Below, one piece after another: positions 50,799 to 61,769 of a stretch of DNA of 64,000 bases (position 1 is its first letter; every line of letters starts with the position of its first letter). Both the position numbers and the translations under genes were made by a program. The notes under the pieces are model-generated. The model was given only the letters and a program-made list of their open reading frames with translations. It did no database searches and was not told the origin of the DNA. Source of the DNA: Ophiura sarsii (taxonomy: Eukaryota; Echinodermata; Ophiuroidea; Amphilepidida; Ophiuridae); the NCBI GenBank assembly GCA_035610835.1, contig CM069442.1:65808654-65872653 (forward strand), read 5' to 3'.

Positions 50799-50802
50799 TT
50801 AA
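50799..50802. repeat. TTAA target site, left
   Basis: Precedes the CCCTAACCC tip of the piggyBac element and is shared with the adjoining MITE. Confidence 0.9.
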
Positions 50803-50811
50803 CCCTAACCC
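50803..50811 (+). repeat. piggyBac 3' terminal inverted repeat
   Basis: CCCTAACCC, identical to the inverted tip at 56208-56216. CCCTA is also how the cabbage-looper piggyBac begins. Confidence 0.85.
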
Positions 50812-50835
50812 AGATGGCTCCATACTAACAACACC

Positions 50836-51078
50836 ACCATATCCAACAAAATCCAACAACAACAAAATGCCTTCCCCACCATATCCAACAGAATCCAACA
50901 GTTGGAATTTGTTGGATATAGTGGTCCACACAGTAACAATAATCAATACTCTCTATGCACAAAGCACTAAATCCAACAGAATCCAACAGAGTTATGTATT
51001 GAGTAAACCACTGTATCCAACAAAATCCAACAACTGTCTAAGATAGGTTTACCACTGAATCCAACAAAATCCAACAAA
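50836..51078. repeat. piggyBac 3' subterminal repeat array
   Basis: Paired ATCCAACA motifs on the plus strand at 50841-50860, 50883-50901, 50971-50990, 51015-51034 and 51059-51078, usually preceded by CCACYR or ACCAT. One inverted copy at 50906-50924 pairs with the second to make a near-palindrome. These are candidate transposase-binding sites (inference). Confidence 0.85.
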
Positions 51079-51806
51079 ATAACAACATGATAATTGTGTA
51101 TTTTAGAATAAATAGGTATGTTAATTTTGTTTTGTTTTGGGTTTCTTTTATTTGGGGAAGGGGGATTTAAAATGTTTAGCAATTTTGGGGGTCATTAGGT
51201 ACCCATGCAGGAGTATTGTGATTTTTTAGAATTGTGTGTTGTTTCTTTTGCATCTTGCTACTGGGTTTATTATTGGTATTTATTGTGATTCTTGCTTTTG
51301 TTTTTGATTGCATTCGGCTCAGTTGTAATTACGAACGTCACAATAAGTCACACGTTTACATAATAAGAGTTATCTATAATAATATAGAAACCTTGTTATC
51401 ATCATTGCCAATGCTCTCATGACTAGGACATATTGTCTCAGCCTGTTTTTGTTTGTTTATAATTATTATTATTATTTATTTATTTTGGTTTCTTTTTGTG
51501 TTTTTTGTGTGTATTTTTTGTGGCTATGACATTATCCGAAGAATAAGTCTTTGCCATTTTTTATTTTTTTTGCGTGGCTTGGACAACTGAAAAAATAAAT
51601 AGTCATAAAAGTGTATAAAAAATAAAAAGTGAATAAAACAGTAAAAAATGTAAAAAATGGTAGTCCTTGCCTTTTTTTTATGTGTGACTTGCCGGGTGTA
51701 GATTTGTCTCTAAAAATGACAATCTCACCGCATATATTTCATGGCTTGCCACAGGCCTGAAACCTATCTCTGAAAGTCCAAGTTTCAGCCTAACACGCGC
51801 TCGTAT
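51079..51806 (-). other. Probable 3' UTR and trailer of transposase gene
   Basis: AT-rich and non-coding. On the minus strand, AATAAA signals occur at 51560-51565 and as an overlapping pair at 51475-51484, about 240 and 325 nt past the stop codon. Either could direct polyadenylation. Confidence 0.5.
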
Positions 51807-54800
51807 TTAGTGTCCGCCACCATGTGCAGCCAAGAAGCACGGAGCCGGTGGTCTACATAGATTGATGCTGCAGACCTTGCAGCCATATCTGGAAGTAGGT
51901 GTGTTTCCAGCGGCGTTCTTGCGTCCGGTCTCCTTACACACCCGACATTGGCGAGCATTTCTGATAGGCATCTTTTCGCTCATGTGGCCGGTGCCAGCAC
52001 CATGATGAGCCGGTAGGGGCGTATATTTAGCTTGTGGAACTTGCCGAGGTGTTGTTCCCTGGATAAGTCCCTTGGCTACTTCCATGACAAATTTTGAATG
52101 ACTCAGGGCGGAACTTTGGTCGTCAAGGCGGTCGTCGTCAGTGGTGACTTTCTTGACTGGCGCTGGATGGTGCCATTTATAGCAGATCCATGCATTGCAG
52201 ATGGCGATGTCAATGATGTAGTACAGTAACTTTTTCCACCATTGTTGTGCCTTCCTGGAACAGGAGTAATAAGATCTTAGTTGATCACCCCTGTCCACGC
52301 CTCCCATGAATTTGACATAGTCAACAGCCTGTCGTGGTGCAGTGACAACTAAGGGTGTTCTGTAAGGTCGACCATCCTCCCTCACGTTTCTGGTAACGAC
52401 ATCCCCGTTTGAGTTGGCTGTCGGTTTGGTTCTGTAGCCTTGATGACCAGAGCTAAGCAGCTGCATGGTGGAGGAGTCTCTCCACAAAGCCGACGTAAAC
52501 TGACCAAGTTGCCGAGTGAAGAAGGTCCCTCGTGGAGCCTTGGCCAGCCGTTTAAGCTTGAGGTGGTTGTGAGGGTTTCTGGTTGGGTTGGGCAGGAAAT
52601 CAACCGGCAGCCCCTTCCTATTGGTCTTGATGGCCCCAGTGAGGTATGTGCGTTTGGCCAGGAGTCGCCTTGCCAGATCCATAGACGTGTATAGCCTGTC
52701 GGTGAACAGGTGATGGTATTTGCCTGTTATCCGTTTTGCCACGTCCAATGTGATGTCCACCATCTTGCTGGCCTTTCCCTGGTTAAATGGGTGCGGAATA
52801 AAGTTAACCATGTAACCTGTGATAGAATCGGCGAGGGCATACAGCTTAAAACCAGCCCGAATAGGCTTTAACGGCATGAAAAACTTCTTGACTTTTGCTT
52901 TGAAGCCAGAGTACTTCACCATTGCTTCATCAATCGATAGGCAGCGGCCGAGGTTGAAGTTAGCCTGTGATGTCTGCAGCACTTTGTCCCAGATCGGTTG
53001 TAGAGGATACAGTGGATGCTTACGCATCCACATGTACTGATGTTGTTTACTCTCATACAAGTCCGGATCCTCTTTCGGGTAACGCTCGGGGTTGGTGTCC
53101 GGATCACTGCAGGCGAGGAATTCGCTTAACTTCTCAAAGCGTGTTCTGGCCATCGTGCTGGTGATGAGTAGGTTGCGGTATCCAGGTTCAGTAGACCAGT
53201 AGTCGCCAACGTAGGGAACCCGAACTAGGCCCATCACCAGCCTAATACCAATCCATGCTTGGATCTCGGATGCGGAAGTTGATCTTTTCCCAGCCTTGGT
53301 CAACTTGCTGCTGGTCCACGCTGCCATCTGGATCATCAGCGCAACTGGGAAGAACTTCAAGAAGTAATCCACTGGTCTATCGAGTACTCCAAATGTTGGC
53401 CCAGTAGGCGTAGGCCCAGCAAAGCCCTCCACATCGACATCCTGAAGTGAGCGACTCCACCCGAACTCATCTGGAGGATACACCTTCTGGCCCCTGCTTG
53501 GTGGATCGGGGTCATTGTCTGAATCAATAACAGGCGGCCGCCGTACTCTCTTTCTGCCTCGTGGTAGTGCCCTGGCAGTGCTCGAAGATGATGGTTGTGC
53601 ATCTGACTTAGAGGCTTCCGAATCATGTTGTTCCTCATCAGTGGGTTCCTCATCAGTGGGTTCCTCATCTGTGGCGAGAACATAATCATCGTCGTCATCA
53701 TCATCAACATCATCATCAGTGGTCGGTTGATGGTCCGCTTGTTGATCATCAGCTGATGAAGCCGCGTCATCGGGCGCAGAAGCTGCGTCGTCCGTTGATG
53801 GTTGAGCGGTACTTTTGCCAGATGGAGGATGAGTATTTTCGTTGTCTGAGAATCCGAACATGGTGTGCGTGCGACCCTCTTTAAACGCAACATGCACGCG
53901 ACCTTGTTTCTTGGACTTGGTGGAATCCCAGAGACTTTGGAAGTTGTCGTCAGATGACTTCTGGTCGTCAACCTCCTCCGCACTATCAACCCGATCCTCT
54001 AAGAATGCCTCCTCTTCAGACTCGCTGATGTTCGACTTGGCCTTGTAATTATGTGTTGACATTACAATGCCCTTATCATTGCAGCTCCGCCGGACTGCCT
54101 CCTTCACATGCCCCCTTTCCTCCGTTTCTTTACTGGCCTTGCATCTATCAGATGAATTCTTTTTCTTCTTCTTCTTCTTGTTGATAGAAGAACTTGCGCC
54201 TTCATCTGGCGATGCCGTTGCTTGTGGCTTCTTCTTCTTGGCCTTCTTGGCCGTCTTTAGCTTTATTACACCAGATGAACTAGTAGATGGTTCATCCTCT
54301 TTCTTTCGCTTTTTGTTCGATCCTCGCATTTGGCTGATGAACACCTCCTGTTCGTCCTCTCGCATTCCTGTATACAACATGAGAAAAATAAATAAAAGGG
54401 TTTTGAGTTGGAGATAATATTATAACATTTTGGTCATCTTGATTCTATCAAGAAATCATGAATGATATTATAATTTGCTAGAGTTTACACAAAAATGTTA
54501 CACAAGGAGCATAGTATTACATGTTTTGTTTCAATGAAAGACTCTATATTTAGAAATGGATAAATTATTTACTATTTTATGAAAACAGAATCTTGGGGTC
54601 AATGAGGTAAAGAACATGAACTTGAAAATGATTACAATAATAATAAATGTCTTGACTTTTTACTAATAAAGGAAAGGTTACATGCAAATCAAATTACTAA
54701 TAATAAAGGTTGCGTAAATCAAATTTCAGAAAATCTGTTTGTATATAACATAAAATTAACTTTTATAAAAATAAGAAGAGATTGTACATACCATACTGCA

Positions 54801-54825
54801 AGTTCTTCACTTCTCGATTTGACAT
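51807..54825 (-). CDS. piggyBac transposase (two exons)
   Basis: Cut-and-paste transposase that excises and inserts the element at TTAA. The main exon (54367-51807) is open throughout. Residue numbers below are for the unspliced 857-residue frame starting at 54380. Residues 20-290 are low-complexity: lysine-rich blocks, an acidic run, three DEEPT repeats and a basic RGRKRVRR signal suited to nuclear import. The DDE_Tnp_1_7 domain spans about 325-735, with catalytic aspartates D484 (LSIDEA), D561 (LFTDRLY) and D696 (GGVDRGDQ). A C-terminal zinc-binding domain (about 811-853) has C812, C815, C834, C837, C842, C848 and H853. A short first exon (54825-54792, beginning MSNREVKNLQYG) joins in frame after a 424-nt intron to give 864 residues. 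No frameshift or stop is seen. Domestication as a host gene is the alternative, but the intact ends and TTAA sites favour a recent transposon. Confidence 0.93.
54368..54791 (-). other. Predicted intron of transposase gene
   Basis: The donor reads TATG/GTATGT and the acceptor is a pyrimidine-rich TTTATTTTTCTCATGTTGTA then TACAG/GA. Splicing joins TAT-GGA in frame and replaces the first four residues of the long open frame with eleven. Use of the internal ATG at 54380 without splicing is the alternative. Confidence 0.7.
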
Positions 54826-54980
54826 GCTGATATGAAAATGAAGAGTTCTAATCAGGAAGTATCACCGAGGTTCGATTTCTCGCAAGAGATTATCGTTCGC
54901 ACACGTAATAACAAACGTTTAGTTTCACCGATACGAAACCGTATTGGTAAAAGCAGGGACAGAGAAGCAATTTTACAGCC

Positions 54981-54988
54981 CTTTTATA
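54981..54988 (-). promoter_or_regulatory. TATA box of transposase gene
   Basis: TATAAAAG on the minus strand. It lies about 155 bp upstream of the predicted start codon at 54825, which implies a 5' leader of roughly 125 nt. Confidence 0.6.
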
Positions 54989-55037
54989 CTATTCTACCAC
55001 CTCAAAAAATTTACATACTCTTTCACTGGTGTTATTA

Positions 55038-55275
55038 TTTTCCCGCCGAAGTGTATTTCAATATCACATGATTCAAATCTGTATTTCTATTCGGTAACAC
55101 TTTCCCGCCTATTTAGCACATGGATATTTGTAAAGAGCCAATATGAATATTACATAATTCGAATCCCATCAACCTTTCCCGCTAATTTTGCACATGACAT
55201 ATAGCTCATCAACTCTACCGCCCATTTAGCACCTGATATTTAAACCCATTAACTTTCCCGCCCATTTAGTTGAGA
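55038..55275 (-). promoter_or_regulatory. Five promoter-proximal CTTTCCCGCC repeats (E2F-like)
   Basis: Plus-strand consensus CTTTCCCGCCNATTTAGCAC followed by ATGATATT, at 55038, 55101, 55175, 55214 and 55254, spaced 39-73 bp apart and 50-280 bp upstream of the TATA box. The invariant part reads GGCGGGAA on the coding strand, which matches the known E2F consensus. Cell-cycle control of the transposase is inference. Confidence 0.6.
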
Positions 55276-55279
55276 GCAG

Positions 55280-55800
55280 CATTGAATAATGTGTTTTGAC
55301 ACCATTGATTGCAGATTCAAGAAAACGGGTGTACATAAATAGAAAAATTCGGCTATATAGTAGTGTCAGCGCAATGATGGTCGATTGTGATGCTATGTGG
55401 TTCGGTAGCATTCCTTCAACCAACCAGCCTCATCAAGGCAGCACTGGCTCTAACACTAACACTAACACTAACACTTAACACAACCGTGGGAGGAGTGGAT
55501 GGAGTATTGAGTAGCTAAATATAAGTTCATGGCACTGCCTGGGGTCAGCCATGCTTCTTCCCCTGAATATGCTCGCCATCCACAACTCAATATTTTTAAA
55601 TTTATGTTAAATTTGACACCATTGATTGTATATTCAAGGATTCGAGAAGTTCTCTATGGGGGTACCGGCACATTGTAGGACTTGTAATTGTTTTTAATTA
55701 TTTAATTCCAACATCACAAACACGATCACAATAATTGTGCATCCCCCTCCCCCTCCATATCAAAGTGTCAAAATATGTTTCTACCTGTTAAATACACTAA
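55280..55800. other. piggyBac 5' region, no second gene
   Basis: Non-coding. ACACCATTGATTG followed by ATATTCAAG is present twice (about 55297 and 55616). A short CTAACA/CACTAA microsatellite lies at 55451-55476. Confidence 0.5.
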
Positions 55801-55802
55801 CT

Positions 55803-56204
55803 ACCATATCCAACAAAATCCAACAAATATTTGAATTGAACAAACCACTAAATCCAACAAAATCCAACAACCCATTAGATTACATTACATTACAAATTAA
55901 TTGTACACACCACCATATCCAACAAAATCCAACAAATATTTAAATTGTACAAACCACTATATCCAACAAAATCCAACGACCCATTATATTACATTACATT
56001 ACAAATTAATTGTACACACTACCATATCCAACAAAATCCAACAAACATTTAATAACGTTCCACACCATATCCAACAAAATCCAACAATGTATTACTCTAC
56101 TACCCCACTGAATCCAACAAAATCCAACACAAATAGCTGAAGTGTGCAAACCACTGTATCCAACTTCCAACAACATTTCACCTTGTTGGATTTTGTTGGA
56201 TATG
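55803..56204. repeat. piggyBac 5' subterminal repeat array
   Basis: Seven plus-strand copies of ATCCAACAAAATCCAACAA at 55808, 55852, 55917, 55961, 56026, 56069 and 56112, a degenerate eighth at 56158, and a ninth in inverted orientation at 56183-56202 right at the tip. Copies one to five are embedded in a 109-bp tandem duplication (ATTACATTACATTACAAATT). Confidence 0.9.
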
Positions 56205-56207
56205 GTG

Positions 56208-56216
56208 GGGTTAGGG
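56208..56216 (-). repeat. piggyBac 5' terminal inverted repeat
   Basis: Reads inward as CCCTAACCC, then one base, then the first subterminal repeat. Confidence 0.85.
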
Positions 56217-56220
56217 TTAA
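56217..56220. repeat. TTAA target site, right
   Basis: Borders the 5' tip of the piggyBac element and duplicates the TTAA at 50799-50802. Confidence 0.9.
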
Positions 56221-57992
56221 AAGTGGCTATATATACTTGTCGGTGCAGTGCATATTTTTAATTCTCCAAAATTGTAAACATTAATAATTCACAATATTGT
56301 GTTTCTTTACTTAGACCATACACTTCAGACACATATTTAAGCAAATGCTACAATGCTTGATAAGCATGAAAATTAACATAGCCTTAAAATATACCTTTTT
56401 TGCAGTATTTCCGCAATGCATCCCATTTGTCGTTTGCCATATTTGGAGCAGCATAGCAGAACTAATGAATTTTTCAAGGTTTTAATCCGCTTTAATGAGT
56501 TCAATGAACCAGGATTTACATTTTGCTGATGGCATATTATAGTTAAGTCTTACGGCTTCCAGCGTATTCATACGCCGTCATCGTTGTATAAATGTTTAAC
56601 ACTGAGTGTCCAAATGGGTTTCTTCATTCAATTAGCTCATTTTTCGTTCATAATTTTTCAAGCAACCCTCCGAATATATTTTTGATAAATTTGTCTAAAT
56701 CTTGATAGAAATCAATCGCATTTAGGGGTGCCTCTAACAAAATTAAGTAAAATAGCACCCTTAGGAATGGAACAATAGCGGATGATTATTTCAGTCGGTT
56801 GGTAAAGGTAATTATGTTATAAGGAAGAACCTCACTGCCAGCTTTGTTATCATATTTAACCAAGTTTATATTATTTGATAAGCCATGCTCTAGGAGATAC
56901 ACCCTTAGGATTTGGCTAAATTATCATCGGAATCATTAAAAATGAGGGGAGATGAGAAAGAACGCTTCCAAGCAAGGGTGACACGGAAAGACAGTCAGAG
57001 TTCTGGACCCTGCATAAATGAAAAGAAGGAAAGGGGTAAAAGACAAAGAAAGGGGTAAAAGACAAAGAAAGGGAAGTGTTCTGTGCTTAAATTTTATAAC
57101 ATAACATTCAGTATTATTTGCACCCACATATTATTAATTCCATAGATTTCAGTTATTTTGTGAATGTAATGAGAATGGAAATGGCCAGTAAGAATACAGA
57201 TTACTACATTATAAAGTTGGGAATGGCCCTTAAAAAGGGATATTTCACTTCTTCAAAAGGGGTTTGGGTATAATGGTGAGGCTGGCCCATACTTACATGC
57301 AGACATAATATATATATTTTTTTTAAACTGTTATGTAATGAATCACTTTCATATTGTTTGGCAACCGGTGATAAATGATTATAGAAATTGTGAAATAGTT
57401 GTTTTATCTTATTCAGAATAAGAAAGTCTACTCAAATGAAAGAGGAACTGAACCTGAGAAAGTAAATTTATTTTTTGTATGTTATCATTAATTATAATAT
57501 GTACCGTTTTATGTTATTTTCATGGTATCGATTTTTATTTCTTTTGCATGAATTTCCTTTTATCGTTTATTAAGTATTCTTGAATATATTCCCCTTTTGT
57601 TTTTACATCAGCCCATTTCAACACTGTTGCGGTATTTCATCAGCCCATTTGAATGAATTCAAACTCACGCCAGTGCGCGAGAGATAGTTACAGAGTAAAC
57701 ACCATGGTGTGCAGCGTGTAAAGAAGGTCATGAAACTCACCTCTCAGACATGTGAGGCTGTCATTTGAAAATACACCGAGGCAACTTTGATATTGTTTTG
57801 CATTTAATCGCGTTAGATGTATGTACATACATAGCACATTTGCTATTGAGTTCAAGAAAGGATGTGCACTTTCTAATCTCTAGCTTCTTAAATGTGATCG
57901 ATATGCACTGTTGGTGGTTATAGAACACAGCTATTGAGCTGCAATTGTGCGATAAACATTGACATTTGGCACTGCACTTTCTTTATAAATAA
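56221..57992. other. No gene seen
   Basis: Unique AT-rich sequence. A short direct duplication (GGGGTAAAAGACAAAGAAA) lies at 57033-57070. Confidence 0.45.
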
Positions 57993-58000
57993 GTTGTATT

Positions 58001-58196
58001 CAGGGTTCTAGCTAGGACGGGCGGCGCCGGGCGGGCCCGCCCACCACTGAGCTAGCCCGCCCGGCGCTGGGCCCGGAATTGGGCTGGCTGCCCGGTGCTG
58101 GGCCCGGAATTGGGCTGGCCGCCCGGCACTCTACATTTTCTCCGTTCGCCGTCAGTAAATTTACCCGGTTCTAAAATGGTCCTGGCTAGAACCCTG
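58001..58196. mobile_element. hAT-like MITE with perfect 8-bp target duplication
   Basis: Ends CAGGGTTCTAGCTAGGAC and the inverted GTCCTGGCTAGAACCCTG are flanked by GTTGTATT at 57993-58000 and 58197-58204. The 8-bp duplication and CAGGG start are typical of hAT. The interior is very GC-rich, with a repeated CTGGGCCCGGAATTGGGCTG. Confidence 0.9.
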
Positions 58197-58204
58197 GTTG
58201 TATT

Positions 58205-61200
58205 ATATTTAATAAAAATGAACCTTGTGAGGGGGCATGTCTCCCTGCATGATTTTTTACTATATTTCTTGGGAAACTAATTCCATACTGAATGAATGGT
58301 ATGTATTGTAACTTACATGACAAGTCCTAATAATACGACAATATATGGAATAAGAAAACACTTCCAAAATATATTCTATTTCCTTTTCTACCAAATTATT
58401 GTGACATGTTCCTATTTGCATCGTGATTCAGTTGTTTTCGTGACTGCAGTTGACCACTAACTTTCAAATTGCTAGACAAATTGCTTTCATGTTAGACCAG
58501 GCTGGCCTTTAGGTGGCAATGGTACTTTTCCCTATTCTCTCCATTCGCCTTAAACAAACTTCCCTTTATATACACAGGGAGAAAGCCTTGTACTTTAGGC
58601 TTATCGTTTATGGATAAATACCATTGATATTTTAGAATTTTTGTAGCAATTCATAGATCGTTAGATTGCCAATGCCACGGTATGTTTATTTAGTCCAAAA
58701 GTTTTTAAAAAGAACAGGCAAACCACACAGTGGGATTTATTCAGGAATAGCCCACAATGATTGAGGCATATGGCGTACGACAAAGGTAAAAAAGATTGAA
58801 TTCAGGAATATTTTAACAATATATGGTAAAGGTTGCACTTGTTTACTGTATCAATTATAATGAGTGACTCTCACCAAAGCAAATGGGAAACATGTTATGT
58901 TTGTTGTTTGGCTAGTTCAAGATAGAACCAAATCAAGTGTTCACAAATTAAGGCTGGGGATCTGCATGATGAGATTGACACTTTGTTGCTTTACTAAACT
59001 ACACTAATGTGTTTGATTCAATTAGTCCATTCCTTTGCATAGAACTGTATTTGTAAGAATATATTTGTGCATTTTTGTATTTCACCCAACCATTTTCATG
59101 TTGCGCAAAAAGTGCGAAATTTGATTGTACCAATAATTCCCTTCTACAGTAAATGATTAAATTCAGCGGTTTAATATTTACTATGCATGTATGTGTCATA
59201 TGAAATTTTGAGTAAGTTCATATTCTCGGAGAGAAATGTTGAGTCCAAATTAACGACCTTACAGTGTTCATGCAAATATAGGGATACATTTCTAAGTCTG
59301 TGTTGATACAAAGGTTCTTAACTTTGTGTACGGATGTGTCATAGCTGAGCCATTTAATGACCCAAGAGTCCACTAACGGGACAGTTTTCTTGAATTTAAC
59401 AAAGTTCCATGTTTATGAATTATAAATGAATTGTGTTTTGTTTATATGCTCAATTTTGCATATGAATATGTCATATTCACAGAAGATTTTATGACCCAAG
59501 AGAACATTGGTGAGTCCATATCGGCAACTTTTTCTGTATTAAAATGAAATGTATCTTTTAGGTTTTAGGTTTTACATCAGAAATGGATGTGTCATACCGA
59601 TATCAATATACTATGAATAGTTCATGACGGAATGAAAGACATTAATGTTCGGTCTTTCTTCGATATTTTGCAAAGATCTTTTGTGAGCATAGGCATATTG
59701 CAATAATTTAACACAGCGAAATAGATGTGATCGCACTGTGATATTTAAAAATTCATGTTGATGCCACATTTAGAGGGTGTCAGGGTATTAAATATTGATA
59801 GTGACCTACGGCAACCAAACCCGAGTTGCAAAGGTGTACTATGCTGTCTTAAAAGTATCTTATTGTCCAGAATGTTTCTATCTTGGGAGAAGAGGATGTT
59901 TGAATGTTACTTATTAAAGCTTGAGAGATGTGTTTTTGTATGGCATATTTACCATGTTAAAAATAAAGCTTTTATGCTATGGGCCATTTAATATCAGGAC
60001 TAGGAAGCAGTACTGCTGATATTAAAGGGGAGGTGAAAATGGTAATGCACCCCCATTTTGTACGTTGGGTATTCCAATTATATGTTTACCTATATAATTA
60101 TGGTATAAACATATTGATGGAATTCTAGACAGTTCTTCCACAGAAAGGGGGAGGAAGAACAATCAATGAAATAGCCCAATAGAAATTTAAAAGTAGACAT
60201 GACTTTTGAGTCAAATCAATGGAGCTGTAATGTACTGTACGATGAATACAACATATCGAGGACATTAGCGAAGACATTATCACATCATAAATATCGCATT
60301 TTGTATAAAAGTGCATTCAATTCAAATAAAAAAGGTTCCAGTTCAAACAAAGTGCCATCTTCAGACAAAATAGTTGAATAACCTTACCATTGTTTGGCTC
60401 AGTGCCAATAAACCGAGTTCCCCTGTTTATTATAATACTCGGTTTATAGCAATCTTCCAGCCCTGACATGCAATTATGTATTTGGTACAGTCATCAATGC
60501 AATGAGAGATATTGTTCAAATATTGTCATCAGCTCTCGATGGCGCTTTCGTCGCGTTGACTTCAACCAATGAAGGCATAAAGCCATATGCAAATTGAAAA
60601 TGTTGTTTCAAGACTAGAGAATCTTCAAAATATGATGCTGTTGGTGGCTCGTAATTTTGCGTAGCTTATAATATGAAAAACTAACTAAAAGTTGCCTTTG
60701 TGGACAAGGCATTTTTATGATGCAATTTTTTCTTTAATATCATCTCAAAAAATTGTTCTGCCTGAAAAATAGTTACTTTTGAAGAATCTCAATAGTAATA
60801 AGATTAAAAAACTAAAATAAAAGGTAAAGGTACATGAACCAAGATTTTCTCTTTAGTTGGCCTAACCAGATAGTCACAGAGAAGTGATGAGACTCGCATC
60901 CCTCTCAAGTTTGCTGAGAGCATGTCCAGGAATTAATCAGACCGCTCCCGAGGTGGAACAGACTGACTGACAAGATGTTTTGGGAGCGTACCAACGTGAG
61001 TTAGTCACTAACTCTCTGTAACCTCTTACATGCTTGGGGGATGTAAGATCAATAATTAAAACATGTCCCCCTCCTGTAGTCTTTGTGTGCACGGAAGGGT
61101 GTAATGAGGTTTCATGCATTCTTTATAACATATATTGGGGATAATGAATTGGATTAGGGTGGGAGTAGAGGAGAAGGATAAATAATGGGTGGGAAATGTG

Positions 61201-61310
61201 ATGAAGTATGGTTTTGGAGTTGGGATTTGATTTTTTAAACTGGCCAAGTTGTTTTCAGTACATTTGCAGCATTAAAAAGGTAGTAGGCCTATTAGCCTTT
61301 TTTTTGCTTA
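58205..61310. other. Mostly unique sequence, no gene seen
   Basis: AT-rich. A degenerate repeat with TGACCCAAGAG and GGATGTGTCATA words, period about 140 bp, runs from about 59180 to 59660. A GC-balanced block lies at 60840-61090. No coding region could be supported. Confidence 0.45.
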
Positions 61311-61320
61311 TGAAGGTTAA

Positions 61321-61769
61321 GGGGGAACATTGAACTGTGGCTCAAATGTAGATAAAAGTATACATTTTTGGAAAGGAAATGCATCTGAGATCTATATTTG
61401 GCATCAATTTTGACCAAAAATTTTGATTTTTTGAGAAAATCACAACAACAAAAAACAATTGACCCACATTTTTTGAACAAAGCTAAAAAAACACAAAAAC
61501 ATTTGAGTAAAAAATGCCCAAATCGCTTTATGATGTAAAAGCCCTAACTTAGGAACTACTTTTTTTTAATTAACCTAACCTAATACTTTTTGAAATTTTC
61601 ACTAAAAGTGCCAAAGTATTCATTTTTTCACTTTTTGGGCACATTTTGGATTCTCTGACCCATTTCCTTTCCAAAAATGTATACTTTTATATGCATTTGA
61701 TTAATAATTCAATAATTACAGCACTCACAAAATTCAAAAAAATAAAATCAAAAACTTCCTTGAGTCCCC
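61321..61769. mobile_element. TTAA-flanked inverted-repeat element, 449 bp
   Basis: TTAA at 61317-61320 and 61770-61773 borders GGGG starts at both ends. A strong internal inverted repeat pairs ATAAAAGTATACATTTTTGG AAAGGAAATG at about 61354-61383 with its complement at 61662-61691. The outermost tips match only over a few bases, so the boundaries are tentative. Confidence 0.5.

Larger units (their letters stand above)
50803..56216 (-). mobile_element. Complete piggyBac element, 5.4 kb
   Basis: The tips CCCTAACCC (50803-50811) and the inverted GGGTTAGGG (56208-56216) are each bordered by TTAA. Both ends carry arrays of ATCCAACAAAATCCAACAA. An intact transposase gene with one intron runs on the minus strand. 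Thus 56216 is the 5' end of the element and 50803 its 3' end. The innermost-to-tip spacing is 1 bp at the 5' end and 24 bp at the 3' end, recalling the short/long spacer asymmetry of the cabbage-looper piggyBac. All parts needed for autonomous mobility appear present; activity itself cannot be judged from sequence. Confidence 0.9.

Noticed and set aside
50803..50811. Telomere-like CCCTAACCC sequence
   Set aside because: Only one and a half telomeric units, sited exactly at a TTAA and mirrored at 56208-56216, so it is the transposon tip rather than interstitial telomere DNA.
53357..53989. 210-residue frame on the minus strand within the transposase region
   Set aside because: Out-of-frame shadow of the transposase gene over its low-complexity acidic region.
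55451..55476. CTAACA/CACTAA repeat as a possible telomeric remnant
   Set aside because: The unit is ACTAAC with a C inserted, not TTAGGG, and the run is short; it is a simple microsatellite.
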